The position numbers and the translations under genes are program-made. This document shows, one piece after another, positions 62,762 to 64,000 of a stretch of DNA of 64,000 bases. Where the stretch lies: NCBI GenBank assembly GCA_018818065.1, contig JAHISV010000009.1, positions 124,001-188,000 of the forward strand, read 5' to 3'. Each line of letters opens with the position of its first letter. Within the stretch, counting starts at the first letter, position 1. Origin of the DNA: Bacteroidota bacterium (GTDB lineage Bacteria; Bacteroidota; Ignavibacteria; Ignavibacteriales; Melioribacteraceae). Under the pieces are notes generated by a model that saw only the letters and a list, made by a program, of their open reading frames with translations, made no database searches and was not told where the DNA came from.

Positions 62762-64000
62762 TTATTCTTGAATTTTGCTCCCGGTTGTTTTCTGTTTATT
62801 TTTTGTAAAAAGTATTGATACTGCAATTAGCACTATTCCTAAGGCGAGAAAAGTTATTACTGTCCAGGTTGAATCAAATTCTTTTAGTCCTGCATATGCA
62901 GAATAGATAATTGCAAAGATGAGTGAGAAATGTGCCATCCATCTGTACTTGGCATTTTTTAACACTATACTTAGCACGTAATAAATTATTGTAACGCCAA
63001 TTAAGAATAGCCCTGCAAGTTCTAGCGGGAGAGCTTCTATCAAAGTTATTGGAATTGAAAAGAAAGCAACAATAAGGTAAGTATTGCGCATCATTTCGGT
63101 TTTTAATGTTAGTCGGTCCTTTTGCCAATTGAGAGCTCTGGCACTAGTCAATGCAACAATACCAAAGCTAACTCCTATGATGCTGAAAGAAGTAACACTA
63201 GCCAGATAGGCTACAAAAACCAGTAGGAAAATCAAAAAGTTTGCAACAATAATATTTTTTGATTTGAACATGATTCCAGTCCCAATCACCAGCAGACTCT
63301 GCCAAATCAAGAAAATATAAGCATCTGGTATACCAGTTGTGAATATAATACCGATTGAAAGAGCCGCGTATCCAATGATAGCGTAAATAGCCTTTGAATA
63401 TTGATCCGATCCATATTTCCAGTGAAGTACAGCTATTAGTAAAAATAAAACAAATAGGCTTATCAGGTATTTCATCAAATCCATATCAGGATTGCTGACA
63501 ATGTTTACTATCGAGAGAGCGAAGGCGAAAAACCCATTAAGCAAAGATATTACAACAGATCGTTCTGTTTCGCCTTCTTCATACCTGTGGAATATATTGG
63601 AAAATGAAAAAATGATACAGACCAATATCGCGAACCAAATATTGGTACTGGCAAATTCACCAACTTTTATTTCTCCGGTTATAAATGGGTTATTTATGGT
63701 CCAGAACATTATTGCCAAAAAGACAAAAGCTATTCCGAATAGAATAAAACTTGTGGATGTATTTTTAGTAAATCTATAAAGAAATAATCCTGAACCTACA
63801 ATACAAAGAGAATAAAATAGGAATGGAGTATTAATGATAAGTCCGGTAAGAATTAATAGACCAAGATTCAAGCCAAATAGATAATTGGAATCACGTCTGT
63901 ATGCGATAAAAAGCCCTATTGAAGCAACACCAATGAGAAGAATAGACTCCAGAATTACATTTGATAGAAATGGTTCACTCGTAAAATGGAAAAGCCTGAG
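62762..64000 (-). CDS. multi-pass membrane protein, partial at the right edge
   Basis: The reading frame is open from the stop at 62762 to the end of the window; the first 43 codons after the edge, before the TTG at 63871, translate to a plausible helix-rich protein (SNVILESILLIGVASIGLFI and so on), so the gene continues beyond 64000 and its start is not seen. The visible part of 412 codons has more than ten hydrophobic helices and a conserved-looking RYEEGETERS loop. I do not recognise the family; large bacterial membrane proteins such as DUF2339 have a similar look. It lies 46 bp upstream of the cytochrome operon. Confidence 0.8.
   Translation of the reverse strand, partial: LRLFHFTSEPFLSNVILESILLIGVASIGLFIAYRRDSNYLFGLNLGLLILTGLIINTPFLFYSLCIVGSGLFLYRFTKNTSTSFILFGIAFVFLAIMFWTINNPFITGEIKVGEFASTNIWFAILVCIIFSFSNIFHRYEEGETERSVVISLLNGFFAFALSIVNIVSNPDMDLMKYLISLFVLFLLIAVLHWKYGSDQYSKAIYAIIGYAALSIGIIFTTGIPDAYIFLIWQSLLVIGTGIMFKSKNIIVANFLIFLLVFVAYLASVTSFSIIGVSFGIVALTSARALNWQKDRLTLKTEMMRNTYLIVAFFSIPITLIEALPLELAGLFLIGVTIIYYVLSIVLKNAKYRWMAHFSLIFAIIYSAYAGLKEFDSTWTVITFLALGIVLIAVSILFTKNKQKTTGSKIQE

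Overview
The window is a compact, AT-rich bacterial chromosome segment. It looks like a member of the Bacteroidota/Ignavibacteriota (Chlorobi) assemblage, most plausibly an Ignavibacteria-type organism. The basis is gene content: a type IX secretion translocon (SprA, 2351 aa) beside a PorX-type response regulator, a CarboxypepD_reg-type TonB receptor with a DUF4249 lipoprotein, DUF4834, a 214-aa deoxynucleoside kinase, and a menaquinol-type Rieske/cytochrome b gene set with multihaem cytochromes. No search was run, so the taxon is inferred.

Layout. 1-570: AT-rich stretch without a supportable gene, ending at tRNA-Gly(CCC). 0.7-23.3 kb: an M50-like membrane protease (+), then a long, mostly co-directional minus-strand block of core genes (transporter, nusB, DUF218, orphan ABC ATPase, tonB, vanZ, nnr, nhaD, asnS, ppx/gppA-HD, GT9 glycosyltransferase, dNK, folK, folB, EamA, pgeF, cysteine synthase, fmt, def, M1 peptidase). 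23.5-29.2 kb: a plus-strand accessory operon with a TonB-dependent receptor, a DUF4249 lipoprotein and two paralogous rhodanese-like lipoproteins separated by a possible gene remnant. 29.2-39.3 kb: dnaK, the divergent birA-coaX-cysteine desulfurase operon, then panC, accD, DUF1573, tsaB, tsaE and porX on the minus strand. 39.4-46.4 kb: sprA. 46.5-52.4 kb: metallophosphoesterase, acyl-CoA hydrolase/transferase, alanine dehydrogenase, D-hydroxyacid dehydrogenase and an SpmA/SpmB-type membrane protein. 52.4-53.1 kb: a dense island of palindromic repeats, including a 220-bp element bounded by perfect 23-bp inverted repeats. 53.1-57.1 kb: an aldo/keto reductase-RidA fusion, an APC amino-acid permease whose frame breaks in a CCAG tetranucleotide tract, and a carbon-nitrogen hydrolase. 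57.2-64.0 kb: a six-gene electron-transfer operon (8-haem cytochrome c, four-cluster ferredoxin, NrfD, Rieske protein, b6-like cytochrome b, 9-haem cytochrome c), then a membrane protein running off the right edge.

How they work together. The electron-transfer operon joins a PsrBC/NrfCD-like quinone module to a bc-type quinol module and 17 c-type haems, so it probably encodes one composite menaquinone-linked complex or two that are co-expressed. TonB (5.2 kb) could energise the receptor at 23.5 kb. SprA and PorX share one direction and a 39-nt gap, placing a secretion pore and its candidate regulator in one transcript with tsaE/tsaB/accD/panC. The most unusual items are the composite cytochrome operon, the receptor-rhodanese lipoprotein operon, the tetranucleotide frameshift in the permease and the palindrome island.
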